This document shows positions 35,501 to 46,609 of a stretch of 64,000 bases of DNA, piece after piece; position 1 is the stretch's first letter; each line of letters starts with the position of its first letter. The stretch comes from Chondrilla cf. caribensis (Eukaryota > Porifera > Demospongiae > Chondrillida > Chondrillidae): positions 2,498,397 to 2,562,396 of the forward strand of contig OZ026548.1 of NCBI GenBank assembly GCA_964020155.1. Direction: 5' to 3'. The notes under the pieces were generated by a model. It was not told where the DNA came from. It did not search any database and saw nothing but the letters and a program-made list of their open reading frames with translations. The position numbers and the translations under genes are program-made.

Positions 35501-35942
35501 TACTTTGATTTGTGTGATTAATTAAAATTCATTGCTTTACTGGCATCAACACGCTCCTTAACCATCACTTCTTGTTCAAGGACTACACTATTTGGTATAT
35601 TTCCCAAGGTACCAAGATGTACATAAATATCACTCAACATTAAAAAATGTCTCAAGTGCCTATGGAAACAGGTTACTCAATATTTGTTTTAGACTCAATC
35701 ATATCATGTCATCCATGTGAATAGTAAATGAGGGGATTAACGTACGTAACTGCTTATTTTCCAACCTAGAGTTAAATTCTAGTGATGTGCCATTTTATGT
35801 GTCCTGTAAGTTGTGACGGTAATGATACATTGTTTCCTGTCACTACATACTGTGTATATGATAATAGGAACTAAAGCTAACAAGTCAAAAATTGGATGCC
35901 ACGTCAATGAGATTGAAGGCAGTGGAAGGAAAGAGAGTTTAA
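20935..35942 (+). CDS. large coiled-coil protein, 24 exons, possibly FHAD1-related
   Basis: Coding exons: 20935-21093, 21339-21500, 24873-25082, 25463-25612, 25833-25928, 26707-26868, 27274-27345, 27438-27832, 28258-28498, 28793-28882, 29197-29283, 29489-29766, 29953-30059, 30341-30447, 30628-30816, 31367-31496, 32058-32269, 32935-33054, 33918-34018, 34097-34139, 34452-34565, 34787-34873, 35221-35292 and 35868-35942. Together they are 3459 nt, exactly in frame, for 1152 residues. The start ATG has CAAA before it. The first about 50 residues are disordered; most of the rest is Glu/Lys/Leu coiled coil. A globular-looking break occurs in exons 7-8 (TYSLEEVTDIISSAIQ, then a Ser-rich acidic patch). 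Near the C-terminus, LIHLLVGLCQSLSYEP and SSERADLIRERRK resemble the tail of FHAD1, but no FHA domain is present. The link to FHAD1 is tentative; a cytoskeletal, centrosomal or axonemal role is inferred. Intron 2 contains a hAT transposon, and introns carry TACGTA repeats. Confidence 0.85.
22009..24614 (-). mobile_element. hAT-superfamily DNA transposon, full length
   Basis: The ends are CAGGCCCGACGGAA (22009-22022) and, reverse-complemented from the right, CAGGGCCGACGGAA (13/14 identical). Subterminal GGTGCGGCCAAAA occurs at both ends in inverted orientation. The flanks TGTACGTA and ACGTACGTA fit an 8-bp target duplication within one mismatch, although the local TACG repeats blur this. The element holds one long transposase frame and is inserted in intron 2 of the coiled-coil gene, opposite to its transcription. 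Confidence 0.85.
22191..24389 (-). CDS. hAT transposase (TTF-type zinc finger, ZMYM1-like)
   Basis: An uninterrupted 732-residue frame. Residues about 40-125 hold a TTF-type zinc finger region (SVFCFTC, then FPAHEQTRCHKDA). The catalytic core follows with the first acidic residue in IMVDETSDVSNRE and a second in RGQCYDGAASMSG, then THCYGHSLNLAC. The C-terminus has the hAT dimerisation block (LLLVMPATNATSERSFSTLR, RSTMSQERVNHLMIL). The family moves DNA by cut and paste; genome databases often label such proteins zinc finger MYM-type protein 1-like. The intact frame and matching element ends suggest recent mobility rather than a domesticated host gene. No introns are needed. Confidence 0.92.
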   Translation of the reverse strand: MAESGPSSKRSKLPTPSVGEKPHQPIHFNFPKRSFGKKTVVLRPFKPQWFSRWKWLHYAEDSDSVFCFTCVKAYAENKLFGSGSLETTYISTGYTNWKDACVKFPAHEQTRCHKDAVLKVFTLPATTRDVAESLSSQFAQERLDRRQCLLKLISNIRFLTRQGLALRGDGDEEDSNFMQLLKLRAEDDERVSTWIRKKTDKYTSSDMQNEIIKVMALQVLREVACGIQNAPHYTIMVDETSDVSNREQVVLCFRWVDSGFETHEDFVGLYMAESIDSVTIYSIIQDTMQRFNLSTTKIRGQCYDGAASMSGSKSGVATRLLQEESRAIYTHCYGHSLNLACADAIKKCSVMKNALDTTFEITKLIKKSPKRDIAFNRIKSAMASDSPGIAVLCPTRWTVRADALESILKNYNALQALWVESIDSAKVTDMKARIQGVASQMNMFSFFFGVNLGSLILCHSDNLSRTLQKVDISAAEGQEVVSMSVRTLQSLRSEAEFRLFWTKVSQTAEEIGVDKPCLPRQKKTTTHVADKEVPATPEEFYKQIYFEALDLIIAAISKRFDQPGFRVYRRLQDILLKAANGEDYNDELEFITNFYGDDLDRATLKAQLVIFSTTMMERKCDRKYALSDIITYFKECTPANQTLLSEVCTLMRLLLVMPATNATSERSFSTLRRIKSYLRSTMSQERVNHLMILHVYREITDQLDVIKVANSFISGHEHRQNIFGSFKSTDKC
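25943..26065. mobile_element. short palindromic MITE-like hairpin
   Basis: The arm starting TCTGGTAGGGCTGTATCGGA pairs with the segment ending ACTACAGCCCTACCAGA about 120 bp later, and GTACGT-type sequence flanks both sides. The inner sequence also has paired AAGCC/GGCTT blocks. It is inserted just inside intron 5 of the coiled-coil gene. Confidence 0.7.
26121..26306. mobile_element. pogo/Tigger-like MITE, family A copy 2
   Basis: It begins CAGTGGATCCTCTTTGAACA and shares AAAGGACACCATAGAAA, ACCTCCCTACAAAGGACAC and GCTGGTCCCAATATGTCC with the copy at 10772-10968. The right end is more decayed. Confidence 0.75.
28901..29070. mobile_element. pogo/Tigger-like MITE, family B copy 2
   Basis: Shares TTATAACCAGTTTG, CAATTACTGTG and CTTGTAACAAGTG-type blocks with 20232-20401, with eroded termini (CAGACCTCTTTACAACATCAC). 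It lies in intron 10 of the coiled-coil gene. Confidence 0.7.
30874..30927. repeat. perfect 27-bp tandem duplication
   Basis: Two identical copies of a unit starting ACGTATGTAGACCACAGGGG lie in intron 15 of the coiled-coil gene. Confidence 0.85.
32486..32541. repeat. (TG)n microsatellite
   Basis: About 28 TG units with a single GGG interruption near the left end, in intron 17 of the coiled-coil gene. Confidence 0.95.
33073..33250 (-). repeat. dispersed repeat F, copy 1
   Basis: The reverse complement matches the right half of the element at 53674-53905: GTATTTTATATGTCATA, TGCCC, CATGTCTTAACCA, GCATC...GTTGCTAACGCTTTATAC and CTATGG blocks. Here the GTATAAAGCGTTAGCAAC block is repeated three times in tandem. 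Confidence 0.75.
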
Positions 35943-36556
35943 GACAGCAGCTATCACCAGTTTCTTTTATTATAATACTTCCGTATACTGATTTTCATTG
36001 TAATGACCTTTTGACAATGTACTGTATTGCATGATATAATTATTCTATACCCAACTGCTATAGCCTATACATGTATCAGTCTTACTTGCTACAGATCGCT
36101 TCTCACTGCAGCTGGGACAAAGTAACATGCCTCATGCATGATGCATACATATAATAATATTATGTGGGTTTTGCTCTATCAAAACATGCATGGCTATATA
36201 CTACAAACTCTCATTAATCCACCATTGTTTTGAAAAAATAATGTGATACATATATAGTTATTATAGATAAATTGAATTTCACTGTATATTATATATAATA
36301 TTATATTATATTAATTATATTATTAAAATTTCAGTGTCAGACCATATAATTTGTGTATAGCTAGGAAATTAGGTTTCAGGAATATATATGAGAGATCCAT
36401 GCAGTCTAGGGTCATTTAATTAGTCTTTCTATCAAGAAATCTCCAATTATACATAGACCATTATTGACACCATTATTGTTAGTGGTAAACACGGATGAGA
36501 AACGTGTTATGACGTCATCATCCAAGTACTCCAGCGCACGTGCCTTCAGACCGGAA
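35943..36556. other. intergenic stretch between two head-to-tail genes
   Basis: AT-rich, with no exon seen. The last about 60 bp hold a palindromic TGACGTCA site upstream of the surface-protein start. A degraded TIR end (AAACTCTCATTAATCCACC near 36206) may be a MITE relic. Confidence 0.5.
36510..36517. promoter_or_regulatory. CRE-like palindrome TGACGTCA
   Basis: A perfect 8-bp CREB/ATF site lies 40 bp upstream of the surface-protein ATG. This is a motif match only. Confidence 0.4.
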
Positions 36557-39500
36557 ATGAAGGGGATTCTCGCCCTCGAGCTACTTTGGTTACTGTCTTC
36601 TTTTGCGGCAGGTTCGTCCCTTATAACTACTGGTATGTATGCCACTTTAAACATTTGACCGACATGGTCGATCTAATATTCGTTTTTCCCGCATGAAGCC
36701 TGTCTACTGCCATCAATGCAAGGTACATGCCTCGTGGTCAGCGGACCGTGGCCACAAAGAGTACGTCTGTTAAGCCAATACTAGTCGCCCATATTTTCTG
36801 CTGTCCTTTTGAATGTATATTTTTGATTAGGCAGCACCATATGTTGTATATCTCGCCAATCTCCAAATATGTACCGTACGTATGTATAGTGTATGGGGGT
36901 CGACTTTGTGGTGATTCGTAGGCGTATTATACAATATCTGTGGTTATGCATGGAAACCAGTTTGTTTAATACTTCGAAAACGTTATCGTTCAAGCTAGGA
37001 AGCTTTCCAGCCAAAAAGCTTCTTTATATGAATTCAGTTTTTGGCGTCATGCTAGAATGCCCCTAGTTTGCTTGAAGCTAAATTTTACTGTGCGCAATTA
37101 GCTTCGTGTGTGACATGTAATTAAGTGCAGAATCACATTTTAATTTGCCTGTCTCACCATGTTCATTTTGTTGTGTGTGTGTGTTTCAGCAACAGTGGCA
37201 ATCTATAATGTATTCTGACATGGCCAACCCCTTATCCGCTGGGAGGGGTGTGGAGGAATGGTCTGTGTCTGGTCTGTGTATCACTTCCTGTTCTACGAGG
37301 CAGGATTGATTATGACTTAATGCTATTACTGTATAATATGTATTATTGCATATTTCAAGGTGGGAAAGCGTTTTTCACAATAGCTAGCAGGAGCACGAAT
37401 ATGTTATATTTAATTTATTTATCTTCATTTTGTAACTAATATTTGCTGATTGGGCAAAAGTTACATATGAATTACCATCAAAGACTTGCCTGAATTTAGA
37501 CACAACAGAACAAAAAGTTATACACAACCATAAGACCCATTCTCTGCACCTCTTCCGGCGGATGAAGATTAGGCTTTCCAGACTATTATGTATGTGTGTC
37601 ATTCATAGTGGTGACCTCATGTATCTTGTATGTGTGTCACCACAGTGGTGACATGATGTATCATACAATTATTTCTTTGATTTTAGGTGATAACACTTGT
37701 ATCAGCACTGATGCTCATGATCGAGAAGTGGCCATAGCCTACACGATCGAAATTTTGCCGGGAATGACCCAGGAAGACTGTGTTAACGCATGTTGCAATG
37801 ATACGTCTTGCTATGCCATTTCGATCAGCAATAGTAGTGGAGCATGTTACTTGCAAAGCGCCTTCCCTTACTCTGCAACTGAGTACTCGAGTGACGTCAA
37901 ACTTTACTTCCTTGTTCCTGACCCTGTTGATTACTATCTCGATGTGCAAATGTTCAGTGATGTGAATTGTCCCAATCAATCATTCCCATCTGCATTTCTA
38001 AGTTACCCCGTTGGTTTCTGCGTCCCATATTTGGACCTGGCCTACACCGAACATGCCTACCACATGTATCAGGTTGAATACTACGCCAGTACATCAAGTT
38101 TCGCTGTTCGTCACTTGGTTTGGTTTGAAGCTCCGGGGTGTACAGCTCCTCCGAATGAGTGGACGACTCCCAATATCAACGAAACACAAGAAGGCTCTAG
38201 CTGCTACAACTACTACCTCAATGTTGCATTGAAGGACACTCCCCGAGATATCCCTGAACCTGTAGTGACCGCAGTAGACAACTATCAACCTCAATTTGTA
38301 CTTTGGAGGAGGGACACAGATACATGTAGTTTAGGTCCACCTCGCAGTGTATCCTACAGGATTGGTCTGTGCTACGTAGAGGAAAGTCTTAGGAAGAGTT
38401 TCATGTTTGAACGTACAGCCACCCATCCCGAGGAAGGCTACCAGATGGAGATGAACTGGTGGGAGGATTCCACCACTTGTACAAGTACTCCAATGTCTAC
38501 AGTCAACGTCACTTGGGGATGCCGCAGCACTAATCCCGGAAGTGGATACTTCACATTTGACTCCTCTCCCATCCCAAATGTCTGTAATGCCACTACGACA
38601 GTAGGTCTTGATTTCCAAGGTGTCGATGGCATTTATCAGTTGGAAACACTTTCTTCTCCCAGCTGGGATTCCTGTTTAAACGCTTGTTGCAACAGATCTG
38701 ATTGTTACGCCTTCACTCTCACTTTCTCACAGTGTGATCTTTACAGAGAATTTCCACCTTCTGATACAGTCACCGATATCAACTCCACCTTGTACTACAT
38801 GGTTCGTGATGACAGGACCACCCCAGGACTATTCTTAAACACAGTTGTGTATCACAATGACGCTTGCACTGGTAGTGCTGATGACTACATTAGCTACCCC
38901 ATTGAGGCTTGTATTCCCTACAATTACCTCGCCTACAGCGATCACACCTATCAACTCTTCCGCATCGAGTCTTACACTGACAGTAGAACCTTTATTCTCC
39001 GACATTTGGTGTGGTTTGATGCTCCGGGATGCACAGCCCCAGAGAGTGAGTGGGACACAGCCGATGTTAATGAGACTCGTACTGCCAATGACTGCTACAA
39101 GAATTATTCCTTTGATGAAGTGAACTACAGCCCATCAACAATTCCTCGTTTTTCCGCTGTCACAACGCAAGACAACTACCAACCTGAGTATGTGAACCAG
39201 GAAATTTATCCTATCCCTTGCACTTCCCCGGCAACTAGTAATGTCTCATATGAGATCGGGTACTGCTACAGAGGAAGTGCTGTCAGCTTCAGCATGGAGC
39301 GCACAGTAAACCATCCGACCCTTGGATACCAGATGAGGGTTCAGATGTGGGTGGGATCAACAACATGTTTGGGGACTGCTTCACAAACTTTTAACGTTGT
39401 GTGGGGATGTCATGCAGAGATCAATGGGAGTTTCACCTTCAGCAGTAGTCCGGCCTATCCTCCCCCCTCGGGATTCGATTTACCATCTGTTATGCCTTCT

Positions 39501-42500
39501 GTTCCTTCAATATCTAACATACCTTCTGTAATTGTGTTCTCTTCTCTTTTGTCAGTTTCTTCTTTTCTGATGCCTTCGCTTGTGCACACGTCTTCTTACC
39601 CCACCTTCGTTTTCCCATCCTCTTCACCTGTAACTCCTTCCGGTTTCCTGTTATCTTCACCAGTAACTCCACCAGCTACTCCATCCTTCTCTATTGAAAG
39701 TTTATCTTTGGTTCATGTTACTAGTTCATTGTCTACACCACCAGATCAGTTTACGTCAGCTTTGGCACCCTCACCAACACCCTCCCCCCCTATGACAGGT
39801 ATGTCTACAAAAAACCGACAACTGCAACTACATTTAGACAAATTGATCACACTCTGTACCATGTTTATTGTATCAGTCTGAGTTTTTCAATTTCTATATG
39901 TCCCACAATTTATTTGTCAAATTGAGTGCATGCACCAGTGACAGAGGTGACCTGGCGTATTATTCTCCTTTTTTTCTCTGTAATAGGCGGTGCTGCTTGT
40001 ATTAGTACAGAACCTCACAATCTAGAAGTGGTCACAGCCAATGTAATCCAATCTGTGACAGGACTCACCGAGGATGACTGTATTGCAGTATGCTGCAATG
40101 TTACTTTGTGCTATGCTGTGTCTATCAGCAATAAGGATGAAAGATGTGATTTTCTGAGCATCTTTCCTCCCTCTTCAGCGGTGTACTCCAGTGAATTGAA
40201 ACTGTACTACATTATCCGCGATCCTGTTGACTACTACCTGGATGTGGAGACTTTCAACGATACTAATTGTACCACTGTCCAAACTGAACGTCGAAGTTAC
40301 CCTGTTGGTTTCTGTGTCCCATATTTGGACCTGGCCTACACTGAACACGCCTACCATATGTATCAGCTTGAATACTACGCCAGTACATCTCGTTTCACTG
40401 TTCGCCACTTGGTTTGGTTTGAAGCTCCAGGTTGTACAGCTCCTCGGAATGAGTGGACGACTCCCAATATCAACGAAACACAAGAAGGCTCTAGCTGCTA
40501 CGACTACTACCTCAATGTTGCATTGAAGGACACTCCCCGAGATATTCCTGAACCTGTTGTGACCACACTAGACAACTATCAACCTCAATTTGTAATTTGG
40601 AGGAGGGACACAGATACATGTAGTGTAGGTCCACCTCGCAGTGTATCCTACAGGATTGGTCAGTGCTACGTAGAGGAAAGTCTTAGGAAGAGTTTCATGT
40701 TTAAACGTACAGCCACCCATCCCGAGGAAGGCTACCAGATGGAGATGAACTGGTGGGAAGATTCCACCACTTGTACAAGTACTCCAATGTCTACAGTCAA
40801 CGTCACTTGGGGATGCCGCAGTGCTAGTCCAGGGAGTGGATACTTCACATTTGACTCCTCTCCCATCCCAAATGTCTGTGATGCCACTACAACAGTAGGT
40901 CTTGATTTCCAAGGTGTTCAAACCAATTTCTATTTGGAGACATATTATTCCATCAGCTGGGATTCCTGTTTGAACGCTTGTTGCAACAGATCTGACTGTT
41001 ATGCCTTCATTCTCACTTCCTCACAGTGTGATCTGTATAGAGAATTCACACCTTCTGATATCCTTTTTAGTACTGACTCCACCTTGTACTACATGGTTCG
41101 TGATGACAGGACCACCCCAGGACTATTCTTGAACACAATTGTGTATCGCAATGATGCTTGCACTGGTAGTGCTGATGACTACTTTAGCTACCCCATTGAG
41201 GCTTGTATTGCCTACAATTACCTCGCCTACAGCAATCACACCTATCAACTCTTCCGCATTGAGTCTTACACTGATAGTAGAACCTTTATTCTCCGACATT
41301 TGGTGTGGTTTGATGCTCCGGGATGCACAGCCCCAGAGAATGACTGGGACACGGCCGATGTTAACGAGACCCGTACTGCTGATGACTGCTACAAGAATTA
41401 TACTCTTGGGGAGGTGGCATATGCTCCATATCTGCCTCCTACCAGTGTTGTAGCTGTGCAAGATGACTACCAACCTCAGTACGTGAACCGCATCAAGTAC
41501 TCCATCCCTTGCAGTTCCCCGACAACCGGAAATGTCTCATATGAAATTGGTTTCTGTTATGAAGAAGATGGTGTTAGCTTCATTATTGACCGCACAGTAA
41601 ACCATCCTACCCTTGGATACCAGATGGAGGTTCAGATGTGGGTGGGATCAGTGACATGTTCGGGGAATGCTTCACAAACTGTTAACATTGTGTGGGGATG
41701 CCATCAAGCGTCAATATTCAATGGCCACTTCACCTTCAGCAGTACTCCGCTCTATCCGTTTCCTCCAGGATCGAAGTCATCCGTGATGCCTCTGGCACCA
41801 TCAATGAGTGAACCATTAATACTTCCTTCAAGCATTTCAATGTCTTCACTTCCTCTGGTAACATCTTCCTTTTCATTGCGTTCTTCAATTGCTTCATTCT
41901 CTTCGCCATTACGTCTTTCCAGTTCACCATCCTCTTCACCCGTGGTTCTTTCCAGTTCACCGTCCTCTTCACTCATGGTTCTTTCCAGTTCACTGTCCTC
42001 TTCACCCATGGTTCTTTCCAGTTCACCATCCTCATCATCCGTGGTTCTTTCCAGTTCACCATCCTCTTCACCCATGGTTCTTTCCAGTTCACCATCCTCT
42101 TCACCCATGGTTCTTTCCAGTTCAGCATCCTTGTCACCCGTGGTTCTTTCCAGTTCACCATCCTCTTTACCCGTGATTCTTTCCAGTTCACTGTCCTCAT
42201 CATCTGTGGTTTTTTCCAGTTCACCATCCTCTTCACCCATGGTTCTTTCCAGTTCACCGTCCTCTTCACCCGCGGTTTTTTCCAGTTCACCATCCTCATC
42301 ATCCGTGGCTCTTTCCAGTTCACCATCCTCTTCACCCGTGGTTCTTTCCAGTTCACCATCCTCTTCATCTGTGGTTCTTTCCAGTTCACCATCCTCTTCA
42401 CCAGTGGTTCTTTCCAGTTCACCATCCTCTTCACCAGTGGTTCTTTCCAGTTCACCATCCTCTTCACCAGTGGTTCTTTCCAGTTCACCATCCTCTTCTC

Positions 42501-42850
42501 TGAACATGACCTCATTGTTCACTCAACCAACCCTGACTACGTCAGCCCCCACGCCCCCACCAACTGTAAATCAATCTTCTACATCAATTGCAATTGGTGT
42601 TACTGTGCCTGTGGTCATTATTATTGTCATCATACTTGTGGTGTTTGTGATCATGGCTGGAGTGATGTGCCGGTCCAGGAAGGCTAAAACTGAGGCCATA
42701 ACTAATGCCCTCTTTGACCAAAGATGGGACCCTACAGCCGAACCTGACGAACATGATTTGGCACTTCTCAAGGATAACCTCTTTGATCTCGGAGATACCC
42801 AAGACGTGGATGGCAACATGGACCCTACTGTTGAAGTTCACGAGTTATAA
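36557..42850 (+). CDS. type I surface protein with four duplicated Cys-rich modules and Ser/Pro stalk
   Basis: Exons 36557-36611, 37687-39798 and 39987-42850, all joined in phase 1, give 5031 nt and 1676 residues. Exon 1 encodes a signal peptide (MKGILALELLWLLSSFAAG). Exons 2 and 3 each carry two modules of about 300 residues. Each module starts with a PAN/apple-like piece (EDC-NACCN--CYA-S-S...C-L), followed by a larger domain with YPVGFCVPYLDLAYTEHAYH, VRHLVWFEAPGCTAP, SYRIG-CY and TATHPEEGYQMEM. A Ser/Pro/Thr-rich tail of about 120 residues closes exon 2. The stalk after module 4 (about 1309-1570) contains an 11-residue SSSPSSSPVVL repeat. A transmembrane helix follows at about 1588-1612 (VIIIVIILVVFVIMAG), then a 64-residue acidic tail with DLALL, a possible dileucine sorting signal. 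The frame at the start of exon 3 has no ATG, so two separate genes are unlikely. I know no named family for the large domain. A receptor or adhesion role is inferred. Confidence 0.85.
36612..37686 (+). other. intron 1 of the surface-protein gene
   Basis: The donor is the weak GTTCGT and the acceptor is TGATTTTAG. Within it is a Cys-containing open piece near 36695-36760 (YCHQC, then HKEYVC) next to a GTACATG donor-like site, and a short tandem repeat at about 37585-37655 (TATGTGTGTCA...TAGTGGTGAC). Neither is supported as an exon. Confidence 0.4.
41912..42500 (+). repeat. 33-bp coding minisatellite in the stalk
   Basis: About 18 imperfect copies of a 33-bp unit (core TTTCCAGTTCACCATCCTC) encode an 11-residue Ser/Pro/Val repeat. 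Copies near the 3' end are the most alike, for example CCAGTGGTTCTTTCC repeated in the last three. Length variation between individuals is likely. Confidence 0.95.
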
Positions 42851-43493
42851 GATTGTTTGCCAGTTGTTTGAATTTATGTGTGTAGACTGAACACAACGTT
42901 CTAATGTCTAGGCTCTAGCTGCAATGCACACAATATTATCAAGTTATAGTTTATATACACTAGGTTTGCAGTACCTTTTTATTAGGTTGTTGTGAAAACA
43001 CTGGTATACAGAGTTCATAGTATTATGCAATGTTATTAATTTTATAGTGAAACCTCGCTAATCCGACACCTTTATAATCCAACATTCTCCCTAATCCAAC
43101 CATTATATGAGGTACAGTCACCATACATAAGTATGGTAAGAGGCACTCAATAATCCAACAACCTCCTAGTCCAAAATTACTCTCAGGTCCCATTAAGTGT
43201 CGGATTAGAGAGGTTTCACTGTATAATATATATTATGCTGTTAATAATAATTGCAATTATCACAATAAAATCGATACAGTATGTATATTATATACCAATT
43301 ACTTATATTTATTATAAAAGCACTTTATGCTGCATGCACGGCAGTATATAAATATTATATGTATATATATAATAATAATAATAGACGTATATATATATAA
43401 GTACACATATCTATAATTAATAATTTTGTTATTGCATCAGATAGAAATAATTATTACAATAATATAACTTTGACCACGTGTAAAATATATTCA

Positions 43494-43525
<32 letters not shown>

Positions 43526-43680
43526 TACAAACGAGGCAAACCATAATAATTATATACATAATTGTACATAATTATTATAACATTCAATGTTGGTCTGTAA
43601 CAATTACACATACAAAAAATGTCATAAAAATTTTATGAAACAGTATATTCTACATTCATATGTACATGTTGAATAAAGGT
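42851..43680. other. 3' flanks of two convergent genes
   Basis: 830 bp between the stop codons of the surface-protein gene (+) and the kinase gene (-). It holds a MITE (43045-43221), AATAAA on + at 43264, TTTATT (AATAAA on -) near 43307, and AT/TA and CA microsatellites at about 43360-43525. Confidence 0.6.
43045..43221. mobile_element. pogo/Tigger-like MITE, family C copy 2
   Basis: The ends TAGTGAAACCTCGCTAATCC and, reverse-complemented, CAGTGAAACCTCTCTAATCC match over about 23 of 25 bases, with TA on both sides. The interior has repeated AATCCAAC motifs. It is the best-preserved of the TIR pairs in the window. Confidence 0.85.
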
Positions 43681-46578
43681 TCATAGAACCTGATCAAGAT
43701 CTGAGTCCTGTTTCATCTTTTCACCCAGAGCTTTCATTGAGGGATAGCCTGTCTTGCCCATCATAACATCACACAGTGTTCGTATAGTGGACGGTGTGCC
43801 TTCTTGGCTGAAGTGGATGAAGAGTATTTCTCTAGCAGATTCCTGGTCAGTGTAATTAATTCTGCGATACACCTTATCTGGTAGAATGTTGTCTATTTTC
43901 AGTCTCCTTGCTATTGCACCTACAGCTACAACACTGAGAAATTGCTCCTTGTACTTGTCCATAAATTGACCACAACAAAAATCTAAAGATGTGAACGGAA
44001 ATACTGTAAACATACAGAGCTAATTAACAGTAAATATGTCAGTGACAGCTTGACTAATGTAAGCTGAAAGAGAAAAAAATACCTAATAATATATTTGTCC
44101 AAGGACTGTGGAACTTAATCATCACATTACAAGTTATTGCAACAAGATGTGAACCAAAAAACTGTACACATACAGAGCTAATTAACAGTAAATACATCAG
44201 TGACAACTTGACGTATGTAAGCTGTAAGATTAAATAAATTCCTAATAATGTATTTGTCCGAGGATTTTCAACTTAATCATCACAATACATGTAACAAATG
44301 TTACATTTCTTAAGATGAAAATATGTCCCAGTATACGGACGGCAAATGTAATGTAGAAAAACACATTATATTTAATGCATACTTGAACACTAGGACTCAC
44401 CACTTGCTGGTGCAGGGGTCATAGGTGAATCTGTTGGAGATGGGACTGAAGGGGATCTTGAATCTGAGTCTACAAAATTAATTATAACACTTACACTAAA
44501 GTGGTATTTATTAAATTATTGTCTTGGGATTGCATGCATAAACTTAAGGCTATGTTATATGTATCATACAAGAGCATGTTATATGTTATGTACAAATAGA
44601 CTGTATACCAGAAGTACATACTATACTGTTATAATACATGAGTGTTGCATATTGAGCTACCTATTGTAGGATGTCCTTCCACTTCCAGAACATTCACGGG
44701 GAAAATGAGGGTACCATGGTCTGTTTCTGATATAGCTAAATTTGCTCGCTTAGTTGCCGTATAGCGATGGGCTGGGTAATGCTGAATAACAGCAACACGT
44801 AGAGATGGGGGATATGTGTCTTCCTCTACAGCTTCTTTCATTTTCCTGGTTGTAGGATAGTCTTTAAACTGGACTGATGATTGCAGGATCTACACATTGT
44901 TAAATGAAAATCACATTCAACTGTTGTATATTAAAACAAACCAGCCACTATTGTATACACTATTTACACCCAAAGATACATTTGTAAGTACACCACAAAT
45001 ACAGAGTTCACCCATGAAAGTATAGAATACATGCATGATGTTATAGTAACTGCAAGATACAAATCAACCAACAGCAGGTGGTGTTACTGTTGCTTCCCAT
45101 CCAGAGCCAGAACTTCTCTCCAAAACTCCCACAATACGATCAGATTTGAACTGAAATGGCTGGGGGACCTCATTTACTCTCATCTTCCAATTTTTGGGGG
45201 GCAAATACCTTTTAAGTACCTGGTATATAAAAACCCAGTGGTGAAGAAATTCACATAATCACAACTTTACATAATAGTCCACACACCTTAATCCATATTG
45301 GGATTCCATACACAATGACCACTCTCAGAGTGTACTGACTACCATGCGTCATCTCCCAGAAACTTGCATAGTAGCTTGTCACAGAACGGCTTCTTCTCAT
45401 AGCTTGCCCTATCAAGCTATTGTGCCCAGTAAGCCTTACTGCACTATACCCTACATTCACTGCAGTATCTCTCAAATCCATGGGTGCAAACTCGTACATA
45501 AGACGACCTTCTGACATGACATGTGGGGCAACAACAATGGGAACATTAACACTGTCTCCAAGGAGATGCTCATCTCTTGCAATCCAGTGTGGAATATACA
45601 TTTTCACTGGCCCATTGACCTTGGAGTGGTCGAAGTATACATAGACTACAGGACTGGCCAGTTGATAGCCATCAGGAAGTAGAAGAGGGCCATCAAAAAT
45701 GATGCCATACCTAACCTCTAAACTATCATCTGTGATGGAATCTTCAGGAATTTCAATACGAAAAGTGTAGTTCTCAAGATTAGTGTATTCTGGCATGGAT
45801 GGCTCTAAGGAGAAAATACCCCCATTCTTTGGTACATAAAGGACCTGAATACCAAAAGGTATCCAGCATTTCATGAGTAATTGAGCCTCATGGCCTGTGG
45901 TGATATGAGAGCAGTATTTACAATTGCAATTTCTCACAACATTATGTTTATTACAGTAACTGCCTCTCACAAACTCACCTGATGCATTCTTTAGTGGAGG
46001 CTGTGATTCACCACTAGAACCGATTTGTGTTATCTGTAGAAAACAGTGCATTTTTCAGTCATAGTGACTTTATGGCCATAAGGACAATATACAGCATCAT
46101 ATTACAATTATCCTTTTGGGAATAGGCATACGAGCAACTGATGAGTAGATCCAGTCTTAGATGTAGTAAAATAGAGACACACTTTACCTTGTCTTTGTCA
46201 GTTTTGCTGATGATGACTGTTTTCTTCAATGTCTTTTGCTGTGCTGGTAGCATGGACTTGTATTCCGATTTGAATCCGTAACTTTCATGCAATATATTCT
46301 CCACAAACTGCCGAGGACTTCGTTGGGAAACAAATGACAGCTTTTCCATACCAGGATAGTGTTTGGACAATGTAACTTTCTTCGCTTCTTCCAACCAGGA
46401 CAGATCCTTTATAAAGAGAGAGTATTACACAACAATTTGTTACTTGAAAGCCAATCTCATGCATATATAACTCATTCAATTTCCACTTCAGGTATGCACA
46501 CAAGTACCACACACACACACCCATGCACATGCACAAGCACACACACACATGCACACACACACACGCACACACACACAC

Positions 46579-46609
<31 letters not shown>

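Noticed and set aside
36695..36760. Small Cys/His frame (YCHQC) near a GTACATG donor as an extra exon of the surface protein
   Set aside because: No acceptor or phase fits exon 1 to exon 2, which already join directly in phase 1.
41736..42522. Antisense frames of 180 and 256 residues (acidic EEDGELER and basic MVNWKEP repeats)
   Set aside because: They are mirror frames of the 33-bp coding minisatellite; the + strand frame has signal peptide, membrane helix and exon context.
39926..42850. A second separate surface-protein gene starting between the giant exons
   Set aside because: The frame there opens with GTG, not ATG, and a TAATAG acceptor at 39986 joins exon 2 in matching phase. One gene is simpler, although an alternative promoter cannot be excluded.
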